The notes beneath the pieces are model-generated. The model was given only the letters and a program-made list of their open reading frames with translations, made no database searches and was not told the DNA's origin. DNA of 35,622 bases from an uncultured Bacteroidales bacterium (GTDB lineage: Bacteria; Bacteroidota; Bacteroidia; Bacteroidales; UBA932), in the NCBI GenBank assembly GCA_945983015.1, contig CAMFSN010000003.1, forward strand, positions 1-35,622, read 5' to 3'. Positions 8,983-18,192 of the stretch are shown piece by piece (position 1 is the first letter of the stretch; every line of letters starts with the position of its first letter). The translations under genes were made by a program, and so were the position numbers.

Positions 8983-10656
8983 ATGATGAATAATAGAAGA
9001 TATATTACAAGCCTCGTCCTTCTTTCTGCCCTGTTATCTTCCTGCGTGGAGGAAAAGCAGGTGGAATTTGAGATTTCGGGACAGGAAATCAGTCTGGGAC
9101 CGGAAGGTGGTACCAGAGCTCTGAGACTCTCCTCCGACTCTGAATGGATAGCTAAGACCCAGGAGCCCTGGATTACCGTATCCCCTGCCAATGGAGTAGG
9201 CAGCGTAGAGTGCAAGATAATAGTTGATTCTGCGCTTACCGTTAATCCTCGGGAAGGTCTGGTTAGACTGGAAAGACTCTCTGACGGAAAAAGACAGGAA
9301 ATCAAGGTCAAACAGGAGGGCTTCAACTACGAGATCAGCTGCGAAAAACAAGAACTGGAGATAGAGAGCTATGCTGATTTCGGAAAGCGCAGTTTCACTC
9401 TGGAACTTACTGCCAACACCCCTTTCGAGGTGAAGATAATAGACAAGAACGATCCTCTCCAAACCAAAGCCAAGTGGCTTAGATGCTCGGTTCCGGAGCT
9501 CAATTTAGACAGAGGGGCAAGACCTCGCAAAGTCAAATTGAACTTCGAATGGGATATCAACATCTATCAGTATGACAGGCAGCTCGAAGTCGAGTTCCTC
9601 GCCCTGGACCAGAGCATAAGCCTTAGCAGACAAGACAAGCTGGAAATCAGACAGAAGTCTGCAGAGCCTATAGAGATAGGAATAAAGGGAGATTCCCTCG
9701 CTGTTTTAGCCATACATAATGCTCTGGGCTGTATGGGACAGATCAACAGCTCCGAAAGGATGGCCAATTGGGACAATGTGACCGTGTGGAAATCCGGTCC
9801 CAACAAGGGCAGAATCCGCTCGGCCTCCTTCGTACTGTTTAACATCAAGGAAGGCATTCCTTTCCAGGTACAATACCTGACTGCTGCCGAGACACTTACA
9901 TTCTTCGGTAACACGAACACCTTCCTCTACAGTTTCGACCCGGGCGAGTTCATCTGCAAACTTCCTCAACTCAAAAACTTGACTATCAGCGCATACGGTC
10001 TTACCTCCCTGCCTGAAGATTTTTATAAACTGGAGAATCTCGAGTATCTGGACCTGAGCGGAAACAATTTCCAGGCTTTCCCTGAGGTACTCTGCAAGGA
10101 GAACTTCCCTAAGCTCAGGACTTTGCTGCTGAATGCCAATATCCGATACAGCGATTACGACCTGTCCAATTTCAACAAGGATAACATAGGCGGTTTCGTG
10201 GAAGAATGTCCTAAGGACGAGAACGGCAAGAGGCACTTCCCTGTCAAAATTCTTAAATGGGATACTCTAGACACCCTTAGGCTGAGCGTAAATCACTTCC
10301 AGGGCAGTATTCCTTCCCTCGAAGACGATCCCGACTTCCCTAAGTGGACGGAGGAGGAAGTCAACGCCTGCGACACCCTGCCGAGCATCCTGATAGGTCT
10401 GCCTAAAGTGTTAGCTAACACTAACTTCTTCTCCATCAACCTGAACCGTCTAAGCGGAGAACTCCCAAACTGGCTGCTTTACCACCCGAAGTTGGATCTC
10501 TGGATTCCGGACGCTCTGATTTTCCCTCAGTCTGATGGAAGGGACCAAGACGGCAATTCCACCGGATTCAGCAACGAACCGGCGAACCTGGATTACTATT
10601 ATAAGGAATATGTAAACAAGAAGTTTAACCCTAACAATATGACAGACAATGAATAA
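8983..10656 (+). CDS. BACON-domain leucine-rich-repeat lipoprotein
   Basis: A 557-residue surface lipoprotein. Two ATGs are adjacent (8983 and 8986); I took the first, since the upstream in-frame codons lie inside the previous gene. The lipobox ends at Cys21 (LSSC) with an acidic follow-on (VEEKQVE) compatible with surface export. Residues about 24-118 are a classic BACON domain (SDSEWIAKTQEPWITVSPANG), and 120-235 a second, more divergent beta-sandwich. Residues about 245-320 resemble an LRR N-cap, and leucine-rich repeats follow at about 325-410 (LEYLDLSGNNFQAFPEV) and 425-510 (LSGELPNWL). It probably binds substrate beside the upstream LRR protein. Its end overlaps the protease start by 8 bases, which suggests translational coupling. 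Confidence 0.82.
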   Translation: MMNNRRYITSLVLLSALLSSCVEEKQVEFEISGQEISLGPEGGTRALRLSSDSEWIAKTQEPWITVSPANGVGSVECKIIVDSALTVNPREGLVRLERLSDGKRQEIKVKQEGFNYEISCEKQELEIESYADFGKRSFTLELTANTPFEVKIIDKNDPLQTKAKWLRCSVPELNLDRGARPRKVKLNFEWDINIYQYDRQLEVEFLALDQSISLSRQDKLEIRQKSAEPIEIGIKGDSLAVLAIHNALGCMGQINSSERMANWDNVTVWKSGPNKGRIRSASFVLFNIKEGIPFQVQYLTAAETLTFFGNTNTFLYSFDPGEFICKLPQLKNLTISAYGLTSLPEDFYKLENLEYLDLSGNNFQAFPEVLCKENFPKLRTLLLNANIRYSDYDLSNFNKDNIGGFVEECPKDENGKRHFPVKILKWDTLDTLRLSVNHFQGSIPSLEDDPDFPKWTEEEVNACDTLPSILIGLPKVLANTNFFSINLNRLSGELPNWLLYHPKLDLWIPDALIFPQSDGRDQDGNSTGFSNEPANLDYYYKEYVNKKFNPNNMTDNE

Positions 10657-12607
10657 GAAACTCTATATCATATTGGGTGCAAGCCTGCTGATATGCGGAT
10701 GCCAGAACGCAGAACTCATCCTGCCTCAGGAGCAAACTGCTCCAGGAAGGGATGACTCCGTGGTTCAGGGTGAACTTCTGGTAAAATTCAGCCCTCAAGT
10801 CGCCGGCATCATAGAACAGCAAGGCTTGTGCAAAAGTTCCTCCATCTCAGTGAATGAAGTGCTTCAGACACTTCAAGGCTGCACTGTAGAAAGGGTATTT
10901 CCCGTGGATAAAAGAACTGAGGAAACTGCAGTAAAGGAAGGCCTGAACCTCTGGTACGTAGTCCGCTTTGATGAAGGAGTGGAACAGGACAAGCTGGGAA
11001 GCAGACTCAACAAACTGGGAGAAGTCAGCCGCGTGGAATACAACCGCAGCCTCAAAAAGGCCTACACCGGCCGCTCCATACCTTTTCAGCAGACCAAGGC
11101 AGGAGGCGAATCCTATTTCAAGTATCAGTGGAACCTGCATAACACGGGCGATCTGAAAGAGCGGAAATTCATAGCCGGAGCAGATGTCAATGTTCTGAAA
11201 GCCTGGGATTTAAGCTGCGGAGATCCGGATATCATAGTAGCCGTTCTGGACGAAGGCGTGGATTATACCCATCCTGAACTCGCCCCTAATATGTGGACTA
11301 ACGAAGACGAGATCTTCCGCTCCCACCAGGACAATGACGGCAACGGCTATGTCGGGGACTATTACGGTTATAATTTCACCAGAGGCACCGGAGTCATATC
11401 TACTGACGACGTAAACGACAGCGGACACGGCACACACGTGGCCGGAGTCATAGCAGCTCTGAATGACGGAGAAGGACTCGAAAGCATAGCAGGAGGCAAA
11501 AATGGACAGAAAGGCGTACGCATTATGTCCTGCCAGATTTTCAGCGGGAACTATGCCGGCACCGTGCTCGACGAAGTCAGGGCCATCAAATACGCCGCTG
11601 ACAACGGAGCGGTAATCCTGCAGTGCAGCTGGGGCTATACTTCCGGTGCCGCAAACCCATACGACTGGATGCCACAGTACGGGGATGACGACAGTTGGAA
11701 GAAGGATAATATGCTGGAGGCCAAGGCTCTTGACTACTTTATCCACAATGCCGGCTCCCCTGACGGAGTAATCGACGGAGGCATAGCCATCTTCGCCGCC
11801 GGCAACGAAAGCGCTCCTGCTGCAGGATACCCTGGAGCCTATCCGGACTTCGTATCCGTAGCCGCAACTGCCGGAGATTACAGCCCGGCCATCTATACGA
11901 ACTTCGGCCCCGGAACCACCATCAGTGCCCCGGGCGGAGATCAGGACTACTACTATGACTGGGGCGAAGGCTCGAACAAGGGTGCCATAGGCTGCATCCT
12001 CTCCACGATGCCACGCACTGTCAGCCCGAGCGGCTACGGCTATATGGAAGGCACCTCAATGGCCTGTCCGCACGTAAGTGGAGTAGTGGCCCTCGGACTA
12101 TCCTATGCCGCCCAGCTGCGCAGGCACTTCAAGGCTGAAGAAGTCATAGAATTACTCTATTCTTCGGCTCAGGAGATAGAGAGTCACTGGAATACGGATG
12201 AACTCAAATACTATTACAAATGGGTGGCAGACCTGGGCGAAAACCATTACAACTCCATAGACCTGAATGCCTACAAGGGTAAGATGGGTGCCGGTCAGGC
12301 CGATGCCTACGCCTTCCTCAAAGCCATAGAGGGAGCAGGAGTGGAGATGAGTTTTCCAAATGTCCTGCTGACTCTGGGCCAAGAGGCCCGATACTCCCCT
12401 GCCAGGTATTTCCAAAACGGAGAAAATCTCAGCTACAGCCTCGAGATTGAACAAAAGGGCATAGCAGATGCCAAGTTAGAAGGCTCGCAGCTGTTATTCT
12501 ACGGACTCGCTCAGGGTCAGACCAAGGCCAAAATCAGTGCAGGGGACGGCCAGAGCTTTGATTTTGTGATTACTGTCAGAGAAAACAGCGGACAAGGCTG
12601 GTTATAA
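10649..12607 (+). CDS. subtilisin-like (S8) serine protease, lipoprotein
   Basis: A 652-residue subtilase predicted to be anchored in the outer membrane or exported to the surface; the lipoprotein signal ends at Cys18 (ICGC). Residues about 40-140 form an N-terminal propeptide domain (GELLVKFSPQ start). The catalytic domain spans about 155-545 with an intact triad: Asp201 in VLDEGVDYTHP, His260 in SGHGTHVAG and Ser470 in GTSMACPHVSG; Asn385 in FAAGNES is the oxyanion-hole residue. A C-terminal Ig-like segment (about 565-652) ends in GQGWL. It is the only enzyme in this Sus-like operon, so it likely cuts a protein into peptides for SusCD import; maturation of a partner protein is the alternative. 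It overlaps the gene before by 8 bases and the gene after by 1. Confidence 0.95.
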   Translation: MNKKLYIILGASLLICGCQNAELILPQEQTAPGRDDSVVQGELLVKFSPQVAGIIEQQGLCKSSSISVNEVLQTLQGCTVERVFPVDKRTEETAVKEGLNLWYVVRFDEGVEQDKLGSRLNKLGEVSRVEYNRSLKKAYTGRSIPFQQTKAGGESYFKYQWNLHNTGDLKERKFIAGADVNVLKAWDLSCGDPDIIVAVLDEGVDYTHPELAPNMWTNEDEIFRSHQDNDGNGYVGDYYGYNFTRGTGVISTDDVNDSGHGTHVAGVIAALNDGEGLESIAGGKNGQKGVRIMSCQIFSGNYAGTVLDEVRAIKYAADNGAVILQCSWGYTSGAANPYDWMPQYGDDDSWKKDNMLEAKALDYFIHNAGSPDGVIDGGIAIFAAGNESAPAAGYPGAYPDFVSVAATAGDYSPAIYTNFGPGTTISAPGGDQDYYYDWGEGSNKGAIGCILSTMPRTVSPSGYGYMEGTSMACPHVSGVVALGLSYAAQLRRHFKAEEVIELLYSSAQEIESHWNTDELKYYYKWVADLGENHYNSIDLNAYKGKMGAGQADAYAFLKAIEGAGVEMSFPNVLLTLGQEARYSPARYFQNGENLSYSLEIEQKGIADAKLEGSQLLFYGLAQGQTKAKISAGDGQSFDFVITVRENSGQGWL

Positions 12608-13266
12608 TGAATAAAGGCTTTTTGAGCATATTCCTAGGATTGTCTCTGTGCCTGAGTGCAGGCGCACAGAGTCTCTATTTTCCTGTTAGCGTTCTGGAAG
12701 GAGGCAGTATCAAGGAGAGCGATCCCATACAGAGTTTCAGCTACGAGTTCGAGAACATAAGCGGGAAGCCACTGAGGATCAGTTCCCTTAGGACCAACTG
12801 CTCCTGCTCGTCAGCCACTTGCAGTGCAGACTTGATTCAGCCCGGAGAAAAGGCTAGCATCATCCTGAAATACTCACCAAAGGGCAGAAGCGGAAGTTTC
12901 GACAGCAAAGTATATGTTTATACCGACCAGTCTGAGGAAGTAGAAAGCATCCTAAGCCTTAGGATAAGAGTGGTGGACGATTCCCCTTATCCCTATAGAA
13001 TGGGGCCTTACGCCCTGCAGACTAAGGAGATAGTCTTCCAGAAAGGAAAAAGGGCGAAGTCCAGGATAGGCTATAGGAAACTCTCCGACCAGGCCTCGGA
13101 GCTGAAATTGAGACAGGACTTCCTCCCGCCTTTCCTGAAGGCTAAACTGGGCAAGGAGAGCATTCTGGTGGAATATAAGCCGGACAAGGCTCACTCCAGC
13201 GGGGAGTACCCTCTGTATCTGGAATGTAAAGAGAAACAGACTAAAGTGATAATAAAGGTAAAATAA
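12607..13266 (+). CDS. DUF1573 family secreted protein
   Basis: A 219-residue protein with a cleavable-type signal peptide (hydrophobic residues 4-18, SAGAQ cleavage region) and no lipobox at the usual place. Residues about 30-125 match the DUF1573 Ig-like domain: FEFxN-type strand (YEFENISGKPLRI), the Cys-containing TNCSCSSATC segment and the IQPGEKASIILKYSPKG turn that define the family. DUF1573 proteins are common in Bacteroidota and their molecular role is not established. The remaining 90 residues could be a second beta-sandwich. Its ATG overlaps the protease stop by one base (TAATG) and the next gene begins 1 base after its stop, so it belongs to the same operon; a periplasmic or surface scaffold role is only a guess. 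Confidence 0.88.
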   Translation: MNKGFLSIFLGLSLCLSAGAQSLYFPVSVLEGGSIKESDPIQSFSYEFENISGKPLRISSLRTNCSCSSATCSADLIQPGEKASIILKYSPKGRSGSFDSKVYVYTDQSEEVESILSLRIRVVDDSPYPYRMGPYALQTKEIVFQKGKRAKSRIGYRKLSDQASELKLRQDFLPPFLKAKLGKESILVEYKPDKAHSSGEYPLYLECKEKQTKVIIKVK

Positions 13267-13267
13267 T

Positions 13268-13705
13268 ATGAAATTCGTGAAATTCCTTTTGGGCCTGTGC
13301 CTTGCCACAGCGCTGCTATCCTGCAGCAAAGAGAACTCAAAAGACGGAAGTGAACCGCTTCTGGAAGTGAACTATAACAATATCAGCGGAAAGTGGACTC
13401 TGGAGCAAGTTAACGGAAAGACTCTGCTCGATGGAACTTTTCTGGAATTGAGCCTGGAGAGAAGCGAGCACAGTTTCGAGATAGTCACTAATCTGGACAG
13501 CTTCCAGGATGCTCCCCACACGATGAGCGGAACTTATGCCCTGAGCATCAGTGCAGAGCAGGGTGCAGTAATAGAAGGCAAATACGACCACGACAGCGGA
13601 TTCTGGAGCCACGACTATGTAATAGAACGCCTCAGTGCAAGCTCTATGCTCTGGATAGCACTGGACAATCCGGAATTGACACAATTCTTCACGAGAATCA
13701 AGTGA
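13268..13705 (+). CDS. small lipocalin-like lipoprotein
   Basis: A 145-residue lipoprotein with a signal ending at Cys19 (LLSC) and a polar linker (SKENSKDGSE). The rest reads as a small beta-barrel of the lipocalin-like type common among Bacteroidales lipoproteins: the opening ISGKWTLEQVNGKTL strand, a central FEIVTNLDSF strand and a GTYALS strand, then a closing aromatic segment. I cannot name a specific family. It is the last gene of the Sus-like operon, one base after DUF1573 and 54 bases before fabD, which has its own promoter element. No catalytic residues are apparent. Confidence 0.72.
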   Translation: MKFVKFLLGLCLATALLSCSKENSKDGSEPLLEVNYNNISGKWTLEQVNGKTLLDGTFLELSLERSEHSFEIVTNLDSFQDAPHTMSGTYALSISAEQGAVIEGKYDHDSGFWSHDYVIERLSASSMLWIALDNPELTQFFTRIK

Positions 13706-13723
13706 TTTTACATAGCTTTTTGT

Positions 13724-13731
13724 TATATTTG
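13724..13731 (+). promoter_or_regulatory. Bacteroides-type -7 element upstream of fabD
   Basis: TATATTTG matches the Bacteroidota -7 consensus TAnnTTTG exactly and ends 29 bases before the fabD ATG. It lies in the 54-base gap after the Sus-like operon. I see no convincing -33 TTTG, only a T-rich stretch near 13706. It would separate fabD/nifJ transcription from the upstream operon. Confidence 0.6.
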
Positions 13732-13759
13732 TAGGAAACTACTAAAACACAAGGCCAAT

Positions 13760-14644
13760 ATGTCTAAAGCATACATTTTCCCCGGCCAAGGGTCACAGTT
13801 CAGCGGTATGGGTCGGAGCCTCTACGAGAGTTCCAGGCAGGCGCGCGAACTTATGGAGGAGGCTGACAAGATACTTGGCTTCAAGATAACTGATATTATG
13901 TTCAATGGCAGCGCAGAGGATCTGAAAAGAACGGAAGTGACTCAGCCTGCCATTTTTATACACTCTTGTGCATTGGCCTTATGCTCTGGACTAAGCAGAC
14001 CGGATATGGTCGCAGGACACTCGCTGGGAGAATTAGCCGCCCTGTGCACAGCCGGAGTGCTGGAATTTCCTCAGGCACTGGAGCTGGTGAGAAGAAGAGC
14101 CGAGGCCATGCAGCGCTGCTGTGAAAAGAATCCGGGAGGAATGGCAGCCATAATAGGACTGGAAGACAAGCTCATAGAAGATTGTTGTGCCTCCGTGCAG
14201 GAAGGGCTCGTGGTAGCAGCAAACTATAATTGTAAAGGTCAAGTGGTTATCTCCGGTGAGATAGAAGCGGTGAATGCCGCCTGCCGGAAGTTAAAGGAGC
14301 TCGGAGCCAAAAGGGCGCTGCCACTGGCGGTGAGCGGAGCTTTCCACAGTGCACTGATGGAAGGGGCCGCGGAGGAATTGGCAGACATAATAGAAAAACT
14401 AGACTTCAAAGACGCACAGATACCTGTATATCAGAACGTTACAGCGAAGCCCGAGAAGGAGGCTTCCAGAATCAGGGAAAACCTGCTGAGGCAGCTCACG
14501 TCACCTGTACTCTGGACAAAGACGGTGGAGAATATGCTCGCCGACGGAGCCGACTCCTTCTTGGAACTGGGTCCCGGAACAGTGCTTCAGGGACTGGTAA
14601 GAAGGATTGCGGGAGCGGAAGTGGAAATCAGTGGAATTCAATAA
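13760..14644 (+). CDS. fabD: malonyl-CoA:ACP transacylase
   Basis: A 294-residue cytoplasmic FabD that moves malonyl groups from CoA to acyl carrier protein, supplying the extender unit of type II fatty-acid synthesis. All hallmarks are visible: the N-terminal FPGQGSQ motif (residues 7-13), nucleophile Ser88 in GHSLGE, the VTQPAIF strand, and His196 in SGAFHS. The oxyanion-loop and C-terminal ELGPG motif are also present. Length is about that of other FabDs (near 300). It stands alone, without other fab genes, between the Sus-like operon and nifJ, 23 bases before the latter, and has its own -7 element. Confidence 0.97.
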   Translation: MSKAYIFPGQGSQFSGMGRSLYESSRQARELMEEADKILGFKITDIMFNGSAEDLKRTEVTQPAIFIHSCALALCSGLSRPDMVAGHSLGELAALCTAGVLEFPQALELVRRRAEAMQRCCEKNPGGMAAIIGLEDKLIEDCCASVQEGLVVAANYNCKGQVVISGEIEAVNAACRKLKELGAKRALPLAVSGAFHSALMEGAAEELADIIEKLDFKDAQIPVYQNVTAKPEKEASRIRENLLRQLTSPVLWTKTVENMLADGADSFLELGPGTVLQGLVRRIAGAEVEISGIQ

Positions 14645-14667
14645 ACAAATCATCATTTATACAAACT

Positions 14668-17600
14668 ATGTCTAAAGAAAAGAAATTTATTACCTGTGAT
14701 GGTAATCAGGCTGCGAGCAACATCGCATACCTTTTCAGCGAGAGCGCAGCCATCTACCCTATCACGCCTTCATCCACTATGGCCGAGAATGTGGATGAAT
14801 GGTCAGCAGCAGGAAAAAAGAACCTTTGGGGTGAGACCGTAAAGGTGACCGAGATGCAGAGTGAAGCAGGTGCAGCAGGTGCCGTTCACGGAGCTCTTCA
14901 GGCCGGTGCCCTTACCAGCACCTTCACCGCTTCTCAGGGACTGCTGCTGATGATACCTAATATGTACAAAATCGCAGGTGAGATGCTTCCTACAGTGTTC
15001 CACGTATCTGCCCGCGCCCTTGCCAGCCACGCCCTCTCCATCTTCGGAGATCATCAGGACGTTATGGCCTGCAGGCAGACAGGTTTCGCCATGCTTGCTT
15101 CAGGCTCTGTTCAGGAGGCCCAAGATATGGCAGCTGTAGCCCATCTGTCCACCATCAAGAGCAGCATTCCATTCCTGCATTTCTTCGATGGATTCCGCAC
15201 CTCACACGAGATTCAGAAGATAGAACTGTTAGACGAGCAGGAACTCAAGGGACTGGTCAGCGAGAAGGCCCTTCAGAACTTCCGTAACCGCGCCCTGAAC
15301 CCTGATGCCCCTGTTACCCGTGGTACAGCCCAGAACGGAGACGTTTACTTCCAGGCTGTAGAGTCCAGGAATCAGGCTTACGATGCCGTTCCAGACATCG
15401 TCGCCAGATATATGGGAGAAATCGGAGAGATCTCAGGCCGCCAGTACAGACCTTTCGACTACTACGGTTCCCCTGATGCCGAGAACATCATCATCGCTAT
15501 GGGTTCAGTTACCGAGACCATCTGCGAGACCATAGACTACCTGAGAGAAAGAGGTCGCAAGTACGGAGTTGTATCCGTTCACCTCTATCGTCCTTTCAGT
15601 GCCAAGTACCTGCTTAAGGTCCTGCCTAAGAATGTAAAGAAAATTGCAGTTCTGGACCGCACCAAGGAGCCTGGTTCTCTGGGAGAGCCTCTTTACCTGG
15701 ACATCAAGACCGTATTCCAGGGTCAGGCCAATGCCCCTCTCATCGTGGGCGGACGCTACGGACTTTCCAGCAAGGATACCACCCCTGCCCAGATTATCGC
15801 CGTATTCGACAACCTCGAGCAGAAAGAGCCTAAGAACGACTTCACCATCGGTATCGTGGATGACGTCACCTTCAAGAGCCTTCCTATCAAGAGCGAGGTC
15901 AGCATCGTAAAACCAGGCACCACCGAGTGCAAGTTCTACGGATTGGGTTCAGACGGTACCGTGGGTGCTAACAAGAACACCATCAAGATCATCGGTTCTC
16001 ACACCGATCTCTACAGCCAGGCTTACTTCGACTACGACTCTAAGAAGTCCGGCGGTTACACCTGCTCACACCTGCGTTTCGGTCAGAAGCCTATCCACGC
16101 CCCATACCTGGTAAACACTCCTGACTTCGTAGCCTGCCACGTTCCTTCCTATCTCGAGAAATACGACGTTCTGAAGGGCATCAAGGAGGGAGGTTCCTTC
16201 CTGCTCAACTCCCTCTGGGACGAAAAGGAAACCATAGAGAGAATCCCTGACCATGTTAAGGCAGTCATCGGACGCAAGCATATCAACTTCTACATCATAA
16301 ACGCTACCAAGATAGCAGCCGAGATCGGTCTGGGCGGAAGGACTAACACCATACTCCAGAGTGCCTTCTTCAGAATCACCGGCATCATCCCTACCGAGGA
16401 TGCAGTAAGCTATATGAAGGCTGCCGCTCTGAAGAGCTACGGAAAGAAGGGTGAGAACGTGGTGAATATGAACTACGCCGCCATCGACCGCGGTGGAGAA
16501 TATGTAAAGGTAACAGTTCCTGCCGAGTGGGCTCAGATCAATGCCAAGTTCAGCAATCACAATGCCAGCCGCCTGGCTACTCCTTTCGTGAAGGAAATCG
16601 CAGATAAGGTTAACGCCCAAGAGGGTGATTCCCTGCCTGTAAGCGCCTTCCTGCCTTACCAGGACGGTACAATGCCTAACGGTACCGCAGCTTATGAGAA
16701 ACGTGGTGTGGCAGTGAACGTTCCTGTATGGGAGCCAGAGAAGTGTATCCAGTGTAACACCTGCGCCTTCGTCTGCCCTCACGCCGCTATCCGTCCATTC
16801 CTGCTCACTGCAGAAGAGGCCGAGAAAGTACCTCAGGGTCTCAAATTCGCTGACGGAAAAGCTAATCTCAAGGAGTACAAATACGCCCTCTCCATCTCTG
16901 TGGCCGACTGTACCGGTTGCGGAAACTGTGTGGACGTATGTCTGGCAAAGGACAAAGCCCTTAGCCTCAAGCCTTATATCGACAACACCGCCGAGCAGCA
17001 AAACTTCGACTATCTTAACTCCAAGGTCGGCTACAAGAAAGTATTCGACCCTAAGAGCAACCTTAAGAACGCTCAGTTCGCCCAGCCTCTCTTCGAGTTC
17101 AGCGGCGCCTGTGCAGGCTGCGGTGAGACTCCATACATTAAGAACATCACCCAGCTATTCGGTGACCATATGATGATAGCCAACGCTACCGGTTGCTCTT
17201 CCATCTACGGTGCATCCTTCCCTTCCAGCCCTTATTGTACAGACGAAAAGGGTCACGGACCTGCTTGGCAGAACTCCCTCTTCGAGGACTTCTGCGAATT
17301 CGGTCTGGGTATGAGACTTGGAAGCGAGAGAAAGAGAGAGACAGTAGCCGAGTTGATGAAGAAGGGGCTGCAGTGCTCTTGCTGCTCTGACGAGATGAAG
17401 ACTCTCTTCCAGAGCTGGCTGGACAACCGCTCCGACTATAAGACCACCCGCGAAATCGCCGACAAGCTTGTTCCTCTTATGGAGGCTTGTGGCTGCGACA
17501 CCTGCAAGGAGCTCCTTGCCCTCAAGCAGTTCATTCCTGCCCGCAGCCAGTGGATTATCGGTGGTGACGGTGCCTCTTACGACATCGGTTACGGCGGACT

Positions 17601-18192
17601 CGACCACGTACTCGCTTCAGGTGAGAACGTGAACATACTCGTACTCGACACTGAGGTCTACTCTAACACCGGTGGACAGTCCTCCAAGGCCACCCCTGCA
17701 GGAGCCATCGCCAAGTTCGCGGCTTCCGGAAAGAAGATACGCAAGAAGGACCTCGGAATGATGGCTATGAGTTACGGCTATGTATATGTGGCTCAGGTAG
17801 CTATGGGTGCCAGCCCTGTTCAGTACCTGAACGCTATCAAGGAGGCCGAGGCATACGACGGACCATCCCTTATCATCGCCTACGCTCCTTGTATCAACCA
17901 CGGACTCAAGGCTGGTATGGGACTTAGCCAGAAAGAAGAGAAACTCGCAGTGGAATGTGGATACTGGCATCTCTACCGTTATAATCCTACTCTCGAGGAG
18001 CAGGGTAAGAAAGCCTTCAGCCTCGACAGCAAGGAGCCTGACTGGAGCAAGTTCCAGGACTTCCTCAAGGGCGAGGTTCGTTTCTCATCCCTGACCAAAC
18101 TCTATCCTGAAAAGGCCGGAGAGTTGCTCGAGAAGACTGAGGAATACGCAAAGATCCGCTATAACAACTATAAGAAACTTTCTCAGGAATAA
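14668..18192 (+). CDS. nifJ: pyruvate:ferredoxin (flavodoxin) oxidoreductase
   Basis: A full-length 1174-residue single-chain PFOR, the oxygen-sensitive enzyme that turns pyruvate and CoA into acetyl-CoA and CO2 with reduced ferredoxin, central to anaerobic energy metabolism. The N-terminal PITPSST motif is the substrate-domain signature. Two ferredoxin-type 4Fe-4S sites are complete: Cys693, 696, 699, 703 (CIQCNTCAFVCP) and Cys748, 751, 754, 758. The proximal cluster ligands fit Cys815, 818, 843 and 1075. The thiamine diphosphate site is GDGASYDIG with Asp967, followed by NTGGQSSKATP. The start is an ATG 23 bases after fabD; no separate -7 element is evident, so read-through from the fabD promoter is possible. 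Its last codons overlap the convergent gene by 10 bases. Confidence 0.98.
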   Translation: MSKEKKFITCDGNQAASNIAYLFSESAAIYPITPSSTMAENVDEWSAAGKKNLWGETVKVTEMQSEAGAAGAVHGALQAGALTSTFTASQGLLLMIPNMYKIAGEMLPTVFHVSARALASHALSIFGDHQDVMACRQTGFAMLASGSVQEAQDMAAVAHLSTIKSSIPFLHFFDGFRTSHEIQKIELLDEQELKGLVSEKALQNFRNRALNPDAPVTRGTAQNGDVYFQAVESRNQAYDAVPDIVARYMGEIGEISGRQYRPFDYYGSPDAENIIIAMGSVTETICETIDYLRERGRKYGVVSVHLYRPFSAKYLLKVLPKNVKKIAVLDRTKEPGSLGEPLYLDIKTVFQGQANAPLIVGGRYGLSSKDTTPAQIIAVFDNLEQKEPKNDFTIGIVDDVTFKSLPIKSEVSIVKPGTTECKFYGLGSDGTVGANKNTIKIIGSHTDLYSQAYFDYDSKKSGGYTCSHLRFGQKPIHAPYLVNTPDFVACHVPSYLEKYDVLKGIKEGGSFLLNSLWDEKETIERIPDHVKAVIGRKHINFYIINATKIAAEIGLGGRTNTILQSAFFRITGIIPTEDAVSYMKAAALKSYGKKGENVVNMNYAAIDRGGEYVKVTVPAEWAQINAKFSNHNASRLATPFVKEIADKVNAQEGDSLPVSAFLPYQDGTMPNGTAAYEKRGVAVNVPVWEPEKCIQCNTCAFVCPHAAIRPFLLTAEEAEKVPQGLKFADGKANLKEYKYALSISVADCTGCGNCVDVCLAKDKALSLKPYIDNTAEQQNFDYLNSKVGYKKVFDPKSNLKNAQFAQPLFEFSGACAGCGETPYIKNITQLFGDHMMIANATGCSSIYGASFPSSPYCTDEKGHGPAWQNSLFEDFCEFGLGMRLGSERKRETVAELMKKGLQCSCCSDEMKTLFQSWLDNRSDYKTTREIADKLVPLMEACGCDTCKELLALKQFIPARSQWIIGGDGASYDIGYGGLDHVLASGENVNILVLDTEVYSNTGGQSSKATPAGAIAKFAASGKKIRKKDLGMMAMSYGYVYVAQVAMGASPVQYLNAIKEAEAYDGPSLIIAYAPCINHGLKAGMGLSQKEEKLAVECGYWHLYRYNPTLEEQGKKAFSLDSKEPDWSKFQDFLKGEVRFSSLTKLYPEKAGELLEKTEEYAKIRYNNYKKLSQE

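Noticed and set aside
14996..15005. TGTTCCACGT, the left half of the parS consensus
   Set aside because: Only the first 10 of 16 bases match; the right half does not, and it sits inside nifJ coding sequence. Likely chance.
16066..17001. 311-codon open frame on the minus strand opposite nifJ
   Set aside because: It is antisense to a gene with intact cofactor motifs, shows no recognisable domain, and its composition mirrors the codon use of the sense gene.
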